Shown piece after piece: positions 24,099 to 32,092 of a stretch of 64,000 nt of DNA. The position numbers and the translations under genes are program-made. Under the pieces are notes generated by a model that saw nothing but the letters and a program-made list of their open reading frames with translations, had not been told where the DNA came from and made no database searches. Position 1 is the first letter of the stretch. Every line of letters begins with the position of its first letter. Origin of the DNA: Hyphomicrobiaceae bacterium (GTDB taxonomy: Bacteria; Pseudomonadota; Alphaproteobacteria; Rhizobiales; Xanthobacteraceae); NCBI GenBank assembly GCA_021324465.1, contig JAJPJB010000025.1, positions 1-64,000 on the forward strand. Reading direction: 5' to 3'.

Positions 24099-25057
24099 GC
24101 CGCCCTCCCTTCGACCGCATCGACCGGGATTTCGCGCCGCGCCTGTTCGTCCGGCAGGAAGCCGAGGATGAAGTCGGCGGCCTTGCTCGCCTGCGACGCC
24201 GCTCGAACGATGGCCCGATTGTCCTCACGCAAGACCTCAAGCCAGGAGCCGATGTAGTCCGCATGCCGCACCGTCGGCACGATGCCGAGCGATGCACAGG
24301 AAAACGCAGCACAGAGTTCGGCGACCAGTTCTTCGAAAGCGTATTTCTTCGAGCCGTGCGCGCCGGAGAGATCGCGATTGAGGCGTGAATGATGGCCGCT
24401 CGCGTGGCCGAGCTCATGCAGCGCTGTTCGGTGCCAGTTGATGGGTTCGAAATACGCCGCCGGCGGCGGCACCTGCACATAGTCTCCGGCGGGGACATAG
24501 AAGGCGCGGTTGCCGCCAATGCGGAAGTCGATGCCGGTCGCCTTGATCAGCGTCTCCACCCGCGGCTCGATCATGCCGGGCGGTGGCGGCGGTGCGACGG
24601 TCGCAATCTTGTCGGGAAGTTCGTCGCACTGATCGGTGTTGAAGACCGTGAACCGCTTCAGGAACGGAATCGCCTGGGCTTCCTCCCCGCTCTCGGCTGC
24701 GCGCTTCTTCTCGTCATCGGGAATGAAACGGTCGGCATAGACGACGGTTGTGCCGCGCTCGCCCTTTCGGACATGTCCGCCGAGCGAGAGCGCCTGGCGA
24801 AAAGTCAGCCAGCTCTGGCCGGTGAATCCGTGCTCGATCACCGCTCCCCAGAGAATATGCACATTTACGCCGCTGTATTGCCTGCTCGTCGAAGCGTTCT
24901 TGGGCATGGCGAGCGGCGCTTTCGCGGCGGCGGTCCCCCAGGGCTGAACCCAGGGCACACGGCCGCCCTGCAGCTCGGCGATGATCTTGTCGGTGATTTC
25001 GTCATAGAGGTTTGCCCGGCACTCGCCGGCGCGCGCCCGAACAGCATGTCTTGACAT
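24095..25057 (-). CDS. ardC: ArdC-type antirestriction protein
   Basis: A 320-aa ArdC. The N-terminal single-strand-DNA-binding domain (about residues 15-130) has VPWVQPWG and YSGVNVHILWGA. The C-terminal zincin-like domain has HELGH (214-218) and the downstream glutamate in FEELVAELCAAF. ArdC proteins protect incoming conjugative DNA against restriction in the recipient. It heads a leftward transcript with DUF2958, under the third copy of the shared leader. Confidence 0.92.
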   Translation of the reverse strand: MSRHAVRARAGECRANLYDEITDKIIAELQGGRVPWVQPWGTAAAKAPLAMPKNASTSRQYSGVNVHILWGAVIEHGFTGQSWLTFRQALSLGGHVRKGERGTTVVYADRFIPDDEKKRAAESGEEAQAIPFLKRFTVFNTDQCDELPDKIATVAPPPPPGMIEPRVETLIKATGIDFRIGGNRAFYVPAGDYVQVPPPAAYFEPINWHRTALHELGHASGHHSRLNRDLSGAHGSKKYAFEELVAELCAAFSCASLGIVPTVRHADYIGSWLEVLREDNRAIVRAASQASKAADFILGFLPDEQARREIPVDAVEGRAA

Positions 25058-25142
25058 CGCGGGTCCCCGCGACGGGCGCCACGAGCCTCTCCCGCGACTT
25101 CTAACCCGTCACGGCCAACCCGGCCGGCACTCTCCCTCTCAT
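25058..25142 (-). promoter_or_regulatory. Structured leader, copy 3 (before ardC)
   Basis: Minus strand order: GAGAGGGAGAG, TGACGGGTTAGAAGTCG, GGGAGAGGCTCG, GCGCCCGTCG. Stem pairs 25070-25076 with 25105-25111; the closing pair is G-U where copy 2 has G-C, so pairing is kept despite sequence change. Confidence 0.6.
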
Positions 25143-25470
25143 GACCTTTCTCAACACGCGCGAACGGGAGTGAACTTTACGAACACGTCCGCGACGCTTG
25201 CGTCAGGGATGGAAGCCGCAGGGTGAAGACCGGGCGCAGCCGGGGCTTCAGCGAAGCCGACAGCCCGGTCCCGGAGGGAGGCGCCCATCGCAGTCGTCTA
25301 TTTTCGGCATAGCCGTCCCAGATGGTTGTCCCAGATGGTTTATGGTGGACTGGCGAGTACCCGCATCCTTCGGCTAGACTAAGACTAGGATCGATATCCG
25401 ATTCGATTTGACCTCCATCATTGCGGCCGTTCAAGCTTTTTCTGCCTGTTGGTCACCCGAGACCGCGCCG
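25143..25470. other. Gap marking the start of the cargo region
   Basis: No gene recognised. It contains a GGGCTTCAGCGAAGCC hairpin near 25238 and the tandem repeat at 25315-25340. The promoter of the rightward gene starting at 25471 should lie here. Confidence 0.4.
25315..25340. repeat. Perfect 13-bp tandem duplication
   Basis: GTCCCAGATGGTT at 25315-25327 is repeated without a break at 25328-25340. It is about 130 bp before the gene at 25471, so it could be a regulatory double site or a scar of a recent insertion at the ICE backbone/cargo border. Confidence 0.6.
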
Positions 25471-26031
25471 ATGCCGATAGCGATCGAAACAATCGCCTGC
25501 AATTTCGTCGGTCAATTCAAGGTCGGCGACAATCTTGGGTTCAATGCCGAACTCTTGCAGAAGTTGATGGCTGCCAATGAGGGCGGCGCGTTGAACAAGT
25601 TCATCGTGCTTCAATCGGGCGCGATCGTAGAGGCGGCGCTACAACAGATCATCTATCGTGCCCAGAACCACACTGTCGAGGGCGTGCCGAACATTTCGGA
25701 GGCCGACCGCACTCAGATTGAGGAAAGGACCGTCGACACGTTCAACGTGATCATCGACGTGCTCAAGAAATACAAGGTGCTCGACGGTCTCGGTGCCGAC
25801 ATCTACGACGAATTGCACAAGCTTCGTAAATATCGCAACAAAGTTCACATCCAAAAGCCGATTGGCATTCCGAACGTTTCGGCCGACGAGGGCACGGCGT
25901 TCTCAGATGAAATCCGGAAGTGGGCACTCGGGCTGAACGTGCGCGTGCTCAAGCACTTGAGCGAGAAGTTCGCGCGCCCGAAGGAACTCCACGGCTACGT
26001 CGGTGCGCTCACAGTTCCGAGTGCCCAATAG
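25471..26031 (+). CDS. Hypothetical protein with possible HEPN-like RNase motif
   Basis: A 186-aa, largely helical protein that I do not recognise. The segment DELHKLRKYRNKVHIQ (about residues 113-128) resembles the R-x4-6-H motif of HEPN domains (R to H spacing of six if the first Arg is used; the usual RN then falls one residue short). The N-terminal half (KFIVLQSGAIVEAALQQIIYRA) resembles the first helices of DUF4145-like HEPN proteins. I use the ATG at 25471; a TTG at 25408 is possible. It is convergent with the protease gene, 8 bp apart, and is the only rightward gene of the cargo core. HEPN RNases are frequent effectors in defence loci. HEPN assignment is tentative. Confidence 0.5.
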   Translation: MPIAIETIACNFVGQFKVGDNLGFNAELLQKLMAANEGGALNKFIVLQSGAIVEAALQQIIYRAQNHTVEGVPNISEADRTQIEERTVDTFNVIIDVLKKYKVLDGLGADIYDELHKLRKYRNKVHIQKPIGIPNVSADEGTAFSDEIRKWALGLNVRVLKHLSEKFARPKELHGYVGALTVPSAQ

Positions 26032-26038
26032 CTGCGGA

Positions 26039-28258
26039 TCACGTGGTGACCGGAATCTCGATGACAGGCCGCAACGCCTCAAGCTGCTTGGCATACTTTC
26101 GCACTACGCTGTCATAGAGATCGCCAAGATGCTTGGCATGGACGCTTACGACCAGAGCGTAAGGTAGCTTCTCCTTCGGATCGTGGTCACGGCCGCCCTG
26201 CCGCGCATTGTAGTGGATGTCCAAAACTGGATTGCGAAGGCTCTTGCCCATGAAGGTCACGCGTGTGTGCAGGCAGTTTTCCCATTTCCAAGCGTCGCGG
26301 CGGAGCTCATCCTCAAGCAAGTTGTTCTGCGTTCTGCCGAAGAACGGTTTGCTGTCAGCGTGAGCCTGCTTTGGATCTTTGCGATTTTGATCGTGCGGTC
26401 GAAACGTTGGCTCAAGTCCTGCGCGCGTGTAGTTTCCGGGATGATTTGGATCGATACCTGTCGGATAGCAGAGCGTCGCCGTGATCGTGACTTTGCCCGG
26501 CAGCACGCCCGATGGAACAGGGATCGGTGCGCGAATGTAGCGGCTCGGGGTGATGACGCCCTGATAGACGACGCGAACAGTATCGTCATCGCAGAGGACA
26601 ATCTCTTCGAGGGATCGCGCCACACGGCCGCGACCAACCTCCTCACAGGGATGATCAGAGGGTTCAGTGGTGTGGACCAGGAGCGCACGGACGGCGAGGA
26701 TGTTCAGGGCCTCACCGAAGTGAGCGCGCAAGCCTGCGCCGAGGCGCAACACCGAGGGTGCCGAAAACGAGGTGCCTTCGGTCGCCTCTAAGGCGAAGGC
26801 CTTGCCCTCGTGGACCACGATGAACGGGCGCTGCAAGCAACCGCCGAACTCGACAAAATCGGGCTTCACCAGACCGGGACTACGCCCAGGCCCGACGGAG
26901 CTATAGTCGCATCGACTCCACGGGTCCGCATAATTATCGCATGCGCCGACCGCAAGTGCGTTCACGCAATCGGAGGGAACCTGAATACGGTTGAGCCCGT
27001 CCTTAGCGGATTCCGTGCCGTTGTTACCTACCGCTATGGTCGCAAGGCTATCGCCAGCGGCGAGCCGCTCGTCGAGAACCGCCGTCCAGGCATGCACGTC
27101 GTCATCTTCGACCGGCGGATAGGGCCCGACGCTCAGGTTGATGAAGTCATACTTCTTTTCAACCAAAACGCTGTCGATGCGAGCCAGGACTTCATAGAGT
27201 TCAAGCGGGTCCTTGCTCGGCGTGGTGTCGAGCACTCGATAGTGATCGACGGACGCGTAGGGTCGGCCAAGCGGCTTGGTTGGATCGATATGCCCGAACA
27301 GGAAGGCGGAGGTGACGCCGACGCCGTGCTTCTGAAACTCCTCCCACGGCTCTCCGATTCCAGCAGGCTCGATCGGTTTCACCCACTTCGTGATCGGATG
27401 CCCTTTCGGAATACCTCCATCGAATATAGCAACACGAATTTTTGGGTCGAGCGGCCCCTTCGTCGGCAGCTCGATAGCCTCCATCGGGACACGCGACGAT
27501 CGGAAGCTGGGGCGAAGAATGCGCAGCATCGGCATTTGACGCACGGCGCGCACGGGCGTGAAGGTGGCGATGCGCTCGGCTAGTTCAGCCGGAGCGTCAA
27601 GCTCGACAAAGCTCAACCCGCCCGCATCGAACCGGCGCCCCAGAGTTGCCTCGATGCCGCTCTTTTCGAGATAGTTCTTGAATTCTGTGACAACACTCTT
27701 GGCATGAGTGCCGGCGCTGTGGAGGACCACTTCAAGGACAACATGGCCTTTCTTCGGCAAACGCCCCTTGATCTTCTCTCGCCCCGTCGGGGCTGCTACC
27801 TGTTCGATGGACGCCAGATCCTTTGCGCCAGGCGCTTGCTGCCGCCAATCGGGAAGCGACGAGCGCCAAGAGCGAAACGCCGAGCGCGGCCCCATGACGA
27901 ACAGCTCCGTCGTGATGGTCTCTTCGGGGTCACGGCCCTTCGAACGCTTTTCCGGCGTTATGCGGCGGGGACGGCTGCCGACCGTCTCAAGCCCGAGAGA
28001 TTCCAGAAGCCTCTCTGGGAAATAAGACTTGGCTATGTATTCGGGATTGAGCGTGACCGCCGCGACGGCAACATCATTAGGGCATGCTTCGTTGGGCAAC
28101 TGGTCGATGCCGCGGACCATGCGCGTGAGCATCGGCGCGATGCGGTCTTTCGCTTCGGAGAAGGTGTAGGGATGGCTCTTCGGCGCACCGCCGCGCACAC
28201 CCGCCACATCGGCGACAAGACGCTCACCTTTACCGAGCAGAAAGTTGCGCTTGTTCAT
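26039..28258 (-). CDS. Subtilisin-like serine protease (S8), cytoplasmic, AAA-coupled
   Basis: A 739-aa subtilase without signal peptide. The full triad is present: Asp280 in VAIFDGG, His311 in KHGVGVTS, Ser497 in EGTSFSAP, with the oxyanion Asn in AVGNNG (about 412). About 270 residues precede the catalytic domain, including a possible prodomain-like beta region (150-245). About 230 residues follow, of unknown fold. Its start overlaps the AAA ATPase stop (ATGA, 28255-28258), so the two are made together. Protease-ATPase pairs of this kind recur in bacteria; an ATP-dependent protease or effector is likely. I suggest it may act on proteins tagged by the ubiquitin-like system upstream, which is inference. 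Confidence 0.88.
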   Translation of the reverse strand: MNKRNFLLGKGERLVADVAGVRGGAPKSHPYTFSEAKDRIAPMLTRMVRGIDQLPNEACPNDVAVAAVTLNPEYIAKSYFPERLLESLGLETVGSRPRRITPEKRSKGRDPEETITTELFVMGPRSAFRSWRSSLPDWRQQAPGAKDLASIEQVAAPTGREKIKGRLPKKGHVVLEVVLHSAGTHAKSVVTEFKNYLEKSGIEATLGRRFDAGGLSFVELDAPAELAERIATFTPVRAVRQMPMLRILRPSFRSSRVPMEAIELPTKGPLDPKIRVAIFDGGIPKGHPITKWVKPIEPAGIGEPWEEFQKHGVGVTSAFLFGHIDPTKPLGRPYASVDHYRVLDTTPSKDPLELYEVLARIDSVLVEKKYDFINLSVGPYPPVEDDDVHAWTAVLDERLAAGDSLATIAVGNNGTESAKDGLNRIQVPSDCVNALAVGACDNYADPWSRCDYSSVGPGRSPGLVKPDFVEFGGCLQRPFIVVHEGKAFALEATEGTSFSAPSVLRLGAGLRAHFGEALNILAVRALLVHTTEPSDHPCEEVGRGRVARSLEEIVLCDDDTVRVVYQGVITPSRYIRAPIPVPSGVLPGKVTITATLCYPTGIDPNHPGNYTRAGLEPTFRPHDQNRKDPKQAHADSKPFFGRTQNNLLEDELRRDAWKWENCLHTRVTFMGKSLRNPVLDIHYNARQGGRDHDPKEKLPYALVVSVHAKHLGDLYDSVVRKYAKQLEALRPVIEIPVTT

Positions 28259-29400
28259 GGCTCAGCTCTTCCATTCTTGCGCTTAACCACCTTCTTTTTC
28301 AAGGATGTGCGGCTTCGGATCGTATCGCGCGCGATGCCCGTCAGCTCACGCGCTCGACGCTGAGAAAGCAGGCCTCGATCCACGAGCGCCGTTGCCAAAT
28401 GAATGCGCCGGGTCTTCGGGATGGATTTGTTGGTCAGCAATCCGGCGAACTGCTCTTCGAGCGGCGCATCCCGGAGCGCGGCACTGCGTCGTGCCGCCGA
28501 AAGCTCGCGCTCGATGTCGCTGAACGACTGGCCCACAAACGCGACGGCAAGAAATGCGCTCCACTCGCGTGCCGCCGGGAAGTAAGGCGTCAAGGTGCCT
28601 TCAACGAAGCGCGTGATGGCCTCTTCGTTGGGGATTGGAAACTCGACGTGGAGGTCAAATCGCCGCCAGATGGCGGGATCGAGCAGGTCGGGGTGGTTCG
28701 TCGCAGCCAGCAACACGCCGGATGATGGCCAATCATCGATCTGCTGAATGAGCACGGTGACGAGGCGCTTGAGTTCGCCAACTTCGCCGCGGTCGTCGCG
28801 GCGCTTGGCGATCGCATCGAGCTCATCGAGAAGCAGCACGCAATCGATCATCTTCGCATATTCGAGCACGTGGCGCAGGTTGCTCCCCGTGCGTCCGAGC
28901 AGGCTGCTCATCACTGCCGCGAGATCGAGAATCAGAAGCGGCCGTTTCAGCTCCCGCGCGAGCCAGCGTGCGGCCATCGTCTTGCCGACGCCGGGCGGCC
29001 CAAGGAATAGCGCCGCGCGCGAAGGATCGAGCCCGGCACGGACGAGCGCGTGCGGGTTCCTGCGCTCTTCAACAAGCTGGCGCAGCGAAGCTTCGAGGCT
29101 TGGTGCAAAGACCGGCTCGTGATCGAGCACGGGCTCGGCCTCGACCCGCATGAGATGGAGCCGCGAGTCCAGGTCGACTGGGAGCGGAACTTCGGCCTGC
29201 CGCCGTAAGGGAGACGCCTGGGACGGCAGCTCATGGAGCAGCGTCATCAGCGCGTCGGCAAACTGCGGCACGAACTGGTGATAACGCTTGGCGGCGCGGC
29301 GCAAGATAACCTGAACGTCCTGCGTGCGGCCGGAGAGCGCGATGCGCGCGAGTTGCAGGAAGTCGGCTTCAAGGTCAGTCTTCTTGGTGAGTTGGGTCAT
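28255..29400 (-). CDS. AAA+ ATPase partner of the subtilase
   Basis: A 381-aa AAA+ protein of the FtsH/Cdc48-like classic clade. Walker A GPPGVGKT is at 134-141, Walker B LLLDELDA at about 189-196, sensor 1 AATNH at about 232-236, and an arginine finger candidate in RRFD (246-249). A C-terminal lid follows (about 255-330) and a basic tail (TSLKKKVVKRKNGRAEP). The first about 100 residues are helical and may select substrate. I start at 29400 (MTQLTKKTDL); a longer frame runs back into the preceding gene. Upstream is the inverted repeat at 29451-29489. It could unfold substrates for the downstream subtilase. Confidence 0.88.
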   Translation of the reverse strand: MTQLTKKTDLEADFLQLARIALSGRTQDVQVILRRAAKRYHQFVPQFADALMTLLHELPSQASPLRRQAEVPLPVDLDSRLHLMRVEAEPVLDHEPVFAPSLEASLRQLVEERRNPHALVRAGLDPSRAALFLGPPGVGKTMAARWLARELKRPLLILDLAAVMSSLLGRTGSNLRHVLEYAKMIDCVLLLDELDAIAKRRDDRGEVGELKRLVTVLIQQIDDWPSSGVLLAATNHPDLLDPAIWRRFDLHVEFPIPNEEAITRFVEGTLTPYFPAAREWSAFLAVAFVGQSFSDIERELSAARRSAALRDAPLEEQFAGLLTNKSIPKTRRIHLATALVDRGLLSQRRARELTGIARDTIRSRTSLKKKVVKRKNGRAEP

Positions 29401-29450
29401 GTCGCCTTCGGATACAAACAACAACCGGGAGGCAGTCACCCTAGGCGCGG

Positions 29451-29489
29451 GTGGACGAATTTCAAAGGCTGCACTTGAAATTCGTCCAC
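29451..29489. promoter_or_regulatory. Perfect 15-bp-arm inverted repeat between E1 and AAA genes
   Basis: Arms GTGGACGAATTTCAA (29451-29465) and its exact complement (29475-29489) around nine bases. A further half-site GGCGGACGAAAATCG lies at 29525-29539. On the minus strand no T-run follows, so an operator is more likely than a terminator. It lies 51 bp upstream of the AAA start and 91 bp past the E1 stop. A separate promoter for the AAA-protease pair is likely here. Confidence 0.65.
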
Positions 29490-29579
29490 AAACTCTGAAA
29501 TTGCCACTAAAACAATCGCTTACTGGCGGACGAAAATCGCCCACCGCTGGTGCTTTGGCCTTGTGGATCGACGGCCACC

Positions 29580-30488
29580 TCATCCCTTCTGGCCCCGAAG
29601 CCGATTCCATGCCCTCTGCCACCAGGGCGCACATTGCGAGGATGCGGGCGTCGTCGTCCGCACACGGCGCGGTTGGAATTTCTGCATGCGGATGTCGAAC
29701 AAGGGGTCGCCCGTCTCGTCCGGCGGATGGTGTGGGCAAACGTGATTTTTCAGCAGCTCCATACGCGGGTTGCGCGTGATCGTGCCCTTGTTGCCGTCAT
29801 AGTCTAGGAACACGAAGCCGGGCGGGTTCGGATACCAGGGCGTGAGCACTTGAGTCAGCAGCCCAACGGCGGTTGACGCCAGCACGCCGTTCGACCACAC
29901 CACTTGCGGGCGCGATCCTGCCGCGCCGTAGAGCTTGGCCTCCTGCTCAAGCCGTTCGTCGGTGATGAAGCCGCAGCAGCGCATGCATGGCGCGCCGGGC
30001 GACGAGAGGATCACCTGACCGCTGACCAGGAAGCCCTTCTTGCCGAGATCGTGCACGTCCATGCCGATGTCGATATACGGAATGAGGTGTCTGCGGGCGA
30101 ACCGCTCGAGCTGCTCGCGCTCCTTGAAACCGTCGACCGCGCCCACGATCACGTCGCAGAGCTTGAGGTCATCGACCGCGTCATGCCAGTCGGCCTGAAC
30201 CGAGATGATCCGCGCGTTCGGCTGCAAGCCGCGGATCAAACGCTCGGCGATCGTGACCTTCGGCAGACTCACCGAGACGTCCGCCAAGGTCCCGCCGATG
30301 AGGCGGTTCGTATTGGTGTCTTCGATCACGTCGGGATCGGCATTGACATAGCCGCCGATTCCCATGTGCGCGGCCTGTTGGGCGACGTGCGAGCCTCCGC
30401 CGCCAAGGCCAACGATGCCGATCGTGGCGGCATCGAGAATGGCGTCGCTCTGAGGCCCAAGGAAGCTTTGCCGATCGAGACGGCTCAT
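29580..30488 (-). CDS. ThiF/E1-like adenylating enzyme
   Basis: A 302-aa E1-like enzyme expected to adenylate the C-terminal glycine of the ubiquitin-like protein. The nucleotide loop GLGGGGS is at 27-33, followed by the acidic/Asn/Arg cluster of DVIEDTNTNRL (53-63). Cys residues CMRCC and later CPHH could bind zinc in place of the usual two CxxC pairs. The start ATG at 30488 overlaps the JAB stop (ATGA). It is last of the four-gene operon. A catalytic cysteine for thioester formation cannot be assigned with confidence; candidates include the second Cys of CMRCC and Cys in SSQCAPWW. Confidence 0.88.
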   Translation of the reverse strand: MSRLDRQSFLGPQSDAILDAATIGIVGLGGGGSHVAQQAAHMGIGGYVNADPDVIEDTNTNRLIGGTLADVSVSLPKVTIAERLIRGLQPNARIISVQADWHDAVDDLKLCDVIVGAVDGFKEREQLERFARRHLIPYIDIGMDVHDLGKKGFLVSGQVILSSPGAPCMRCCGFITDERLEQEAKLYGAAGSRPQVVWSNGVLASTAVGLLTQVLTPWYPNPPGFVFLDYDGNKGTITRNPRMELLKNHVCPHHPPDETGDPLFDIRMQKFQPRRVRTTTPASSQCAPWWQRAWNRLRGQKG

Positions 30489-30988
30489 GCTGCTCTCCAA
30501 TGGCGAATGGGCATACCAACCTCGGAGAAGGCGGTGATGAAGGGTTGACGCGACTTGCGGTCGAGCCACACTTGGCCGAAGGCGGCGTTGTCGCTCAGCA
30601 CGATGGCGCCATGCACACAGTACGGTGCGACCGAGACGAAGTTCGGCACGAATTTCGCATTCTCGCTCACGTCAATGCCGCTGAAACCGGGAATCCCACG
30701 CCCTCCGTGCGTATGAACATGGAAAATCGCGACCCGGTCGTTCATCGCCCACTGGCGTGCGCGGCGGATGGCCTCGGCGCTCATCATCGCGCCGACGCTG
30801 GGGTCGCGGAGATACTCGTCATCGCGAACCGGGCGATATTCGCGCGCGAGGATCAGAAGTTCATCATGCGCTGCGGCGAGCCCGGCGGCGACGAAGCCGA
30901 CGCGCTCATGCGCAAACGGGTGCGGCCGCCGCAGGTCGATGCGCACCGTGGCGAGAAGCGCGGACGTGATCTTGAAGCGGATATTCAT
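30485..30988 (-). CDS. JAMM/JAB (Mov34/MPN/PAD-1) metallopeptidase
   Basis: A 167-aa JAB-domain peptidase. The JAMM signature is complete: Glu28 in HERVGFVAAG, the histidine cluster HVHTH (90-94), and Ser103/Asp106 in GFSGIDVS. Relatives remove ubiquitin-like proteins or trim their tails. Here the obvious jobs are cutting the two Ser residues after Gly-Gly of the ubiquitin-like protein, or deconjugation. ATGA overlaps at both ends bind it to the E2-like and E1 genes. I start at 30988 (MNIRFKITSA); a longer frame runs back through the upstream gene. Confidence 0.9.
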   Translation of the reverse strand: MNIRFKITSALLATVRIDLRRPHPFAHERVGFVAAGLAAAHDELLILAREYRPVRDDEYLRDPSVGAMMSAEAIRRARQWAMNDRVAIFHVHTHGGRGIPGFSGIDVSENAKFVPNFVSVAPYCVHGAIVLSDNAAFGQVWLDRKSRQPFITAFSEVGMPIRHWRAA

Positions 30989-31320
30989 GCAACGGCCCTC
31001 AAATGTGCCAAGAGCATCTGCGTCCATCGCATCGAGGCCGGTACATGGTTCCACGAAGGAGCCCACCAGTTGCGCTCGATGACGCGGTGCTGATTCCAGT
31101 TGCTGCCGCGGCCCTGGATCTGGCGCTCGAAGAACAGCCGCGTGATGTAGCCGGAGTGCGCGAACGGCACGAGCAGCAGGTCCATCTTGAAGGTCTGCTC
31201 GCCGGCGGCGGTGAATCCGAAGGCGGGCATTAGCGCGACCGGCTGGCCGCCCTCCTTCAGGAGGACGGCGCCGGCATGCATGGCCTTGAGGCCCGCGAAC
31301 TCCTTGGCCGCGTCGGTCAC
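30985..31320 (-). CDS. E2/UBC-fold protein (prokaryotic E2 family) lacking cysteine
   Basis: A 111-aa protein starting at a GTG (31320) that overlaps the multi-ubiquitin stop. The pattern AFGFTAAGEQTFKMDLLLVPF, then YITRLFF, then WNQHRVIERNWWAPSW and a C-terminal helix matches the small prokaryotic E2-like family that neighbours multi-ubiquitin genes. There is no cysteine anywhere in the 111 residues, so it cannot carry a thioester. It may be a scaffold or substrate receptor, or conjugation may go directly from the E1. Confidence in the E2 fold is moderate and rests partly on context. Confidence 0.7.
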   Translation of the reverse strand: MTDAAKEFAGLKAMHAGAVLLKEGGQPVALMPAFGFTAAGEQTFKMDLLLVPFAHSGYITRLFFERQIQGRGSNWNQHRVIERNWWAPSWNHVPASMRWTQMLLAHLRAVA

Positions 31321-32027
31321 GACGAGCCCCCGCACGGGACTTGCTCGAAGAACTGCATGCCGTCCTTGATGCGGGTTTTCTGCCCCGGTTTGAGCGGTGT
31401 GAGGTTCCCCTCCTCGTTGATGACTTCGAGGATGTAACCTTCCTGCACACCGAACAGCGACTTGAGCTGTTCGGTCGTATAGGTGCCGCGAGGCAGCTCG
31501 CGCGGCTGGTTCTCGAAGTAGACCGTCACCAGCCGCTTCTCGGTGTGCAGATGCTCGGTACCCGCTTGCCCGAGGTCGAGCACGTCGCCCGGTCCGAGGT
31601 CGATATCGTGGCCGTCGCGATCGAGAACGAGAACCTCGCCTTCGCGCACGTGAGCGATCATGCGGAGCTCCGGCTCGGAGATCTTGTCCACGCCCCACTC
31701 GAAGCCGTGATCGTTGAGGATGAAGCGGAAGATGCGGTCGCTCTTGAAGGCGCGGAACTCTTCCGTGCCGGCCGCACTCAGGTCGACCGTTTCATCGAGA
31801 CCGATGGAACGGCTGCTGTGCTGCATGAGCTGGATGAGCACATAGTTGCCCGGAGGCTTGAAGCCGGCCTTGTCGAGGATGCGCTCGCCCTTCGGCGTGC
31901 CGTCCCCGAACTTCACGGTGTTTCCGTTGACCGTGGTGAAGAACTGGCCGTCCGAACCCGGGCCGCGTGCGGCCTGGCCCTTGACCTTGTCCTCGCGGCC
32001 TTCGCCGCTCGTCACTGCATTTTCCAT
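31317..32027 (-). CDS. Multi-ubiquitin protein: three beta-grasp domains, C-terminal GGSS
   Basis: A 236-aa protein with an N-terminal charged tail (1-27) and three consecutive ubiquitin-like domains at about 28-98, 99-163 and 166-236. Repeat signatures are FTTVNGNTVKF, FRFILNDHGFEWG and VTVYFENQPREL at the domain starts, and similar loop segments (FKPPGNYVLIQL, VREGEVLVLDRDG, GVQEGYILEVINEEG). It ends PCGGSS, so removal of two Ser would expose Gly-Gly as in ubiquitin precursors. A Cys sits just before GG. It heads the operon; the JAB, E2-like and E1 genes follow with 4-bp overlaps. The domain family (Multi_ubiq) is well recognised. Confidence 0.88.
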   Translation of the reverse strand: MENAVTSGEGREDKVKGQAARGPGSDGQFFTTVNGNTVKFGDGTPKGERILDKAGFKPPGNYVLIQLMQHSSRSIGLDETVDLSAAGTEEFRAFKSDRIFRFILNDHGFEWGVDKISEPELRMIAHVREGEVLVLDRDGHDIDLGPGDVLDLGQAGTEHLHTEKRLVTVYFENQPRELPRGTYTTEQLKSLFGVQEGYILEVINEEGNLTPLKPGQKTRIKDGMQFFEQVPCGGSS

Positions 32028-32092
32028 TAGCGTTACCTTCCTATTCGACCCGGCACGATCGCCGGAAGCGTGACGCTAAGATAGGACGGCAT

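Noticed and set aside
26810-27583. 257-codon plus-strand frame opposite the protease gene
   Set aside because: It is antisense to the catalytic domain of the subtilase, whose triad is intact, and has no independent domain or ribosome site.
29451-29489. Inverted repeat as an intrinsic terminator of the E1 operon
   Set aside because: No T-run follows on the minus strand and the stem is AT-containing with a nine-base loop; an operator fits better.
29401-29739. 113-residue N-terminal extension of the AAA ATPase
   Set aside because: It would run through the inverted repeat and into the E1 gene; the ATG at 29400 fits the protein and has a ribosome site.
30989-31450. Extension of the JAB protein back through the E2-like gene
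   Set aside because: The extra residues are Arg/Ser-rich and overlap a conserved gene; the ATG at 30988 overlaps the preceding stop as in the rest of the operon.
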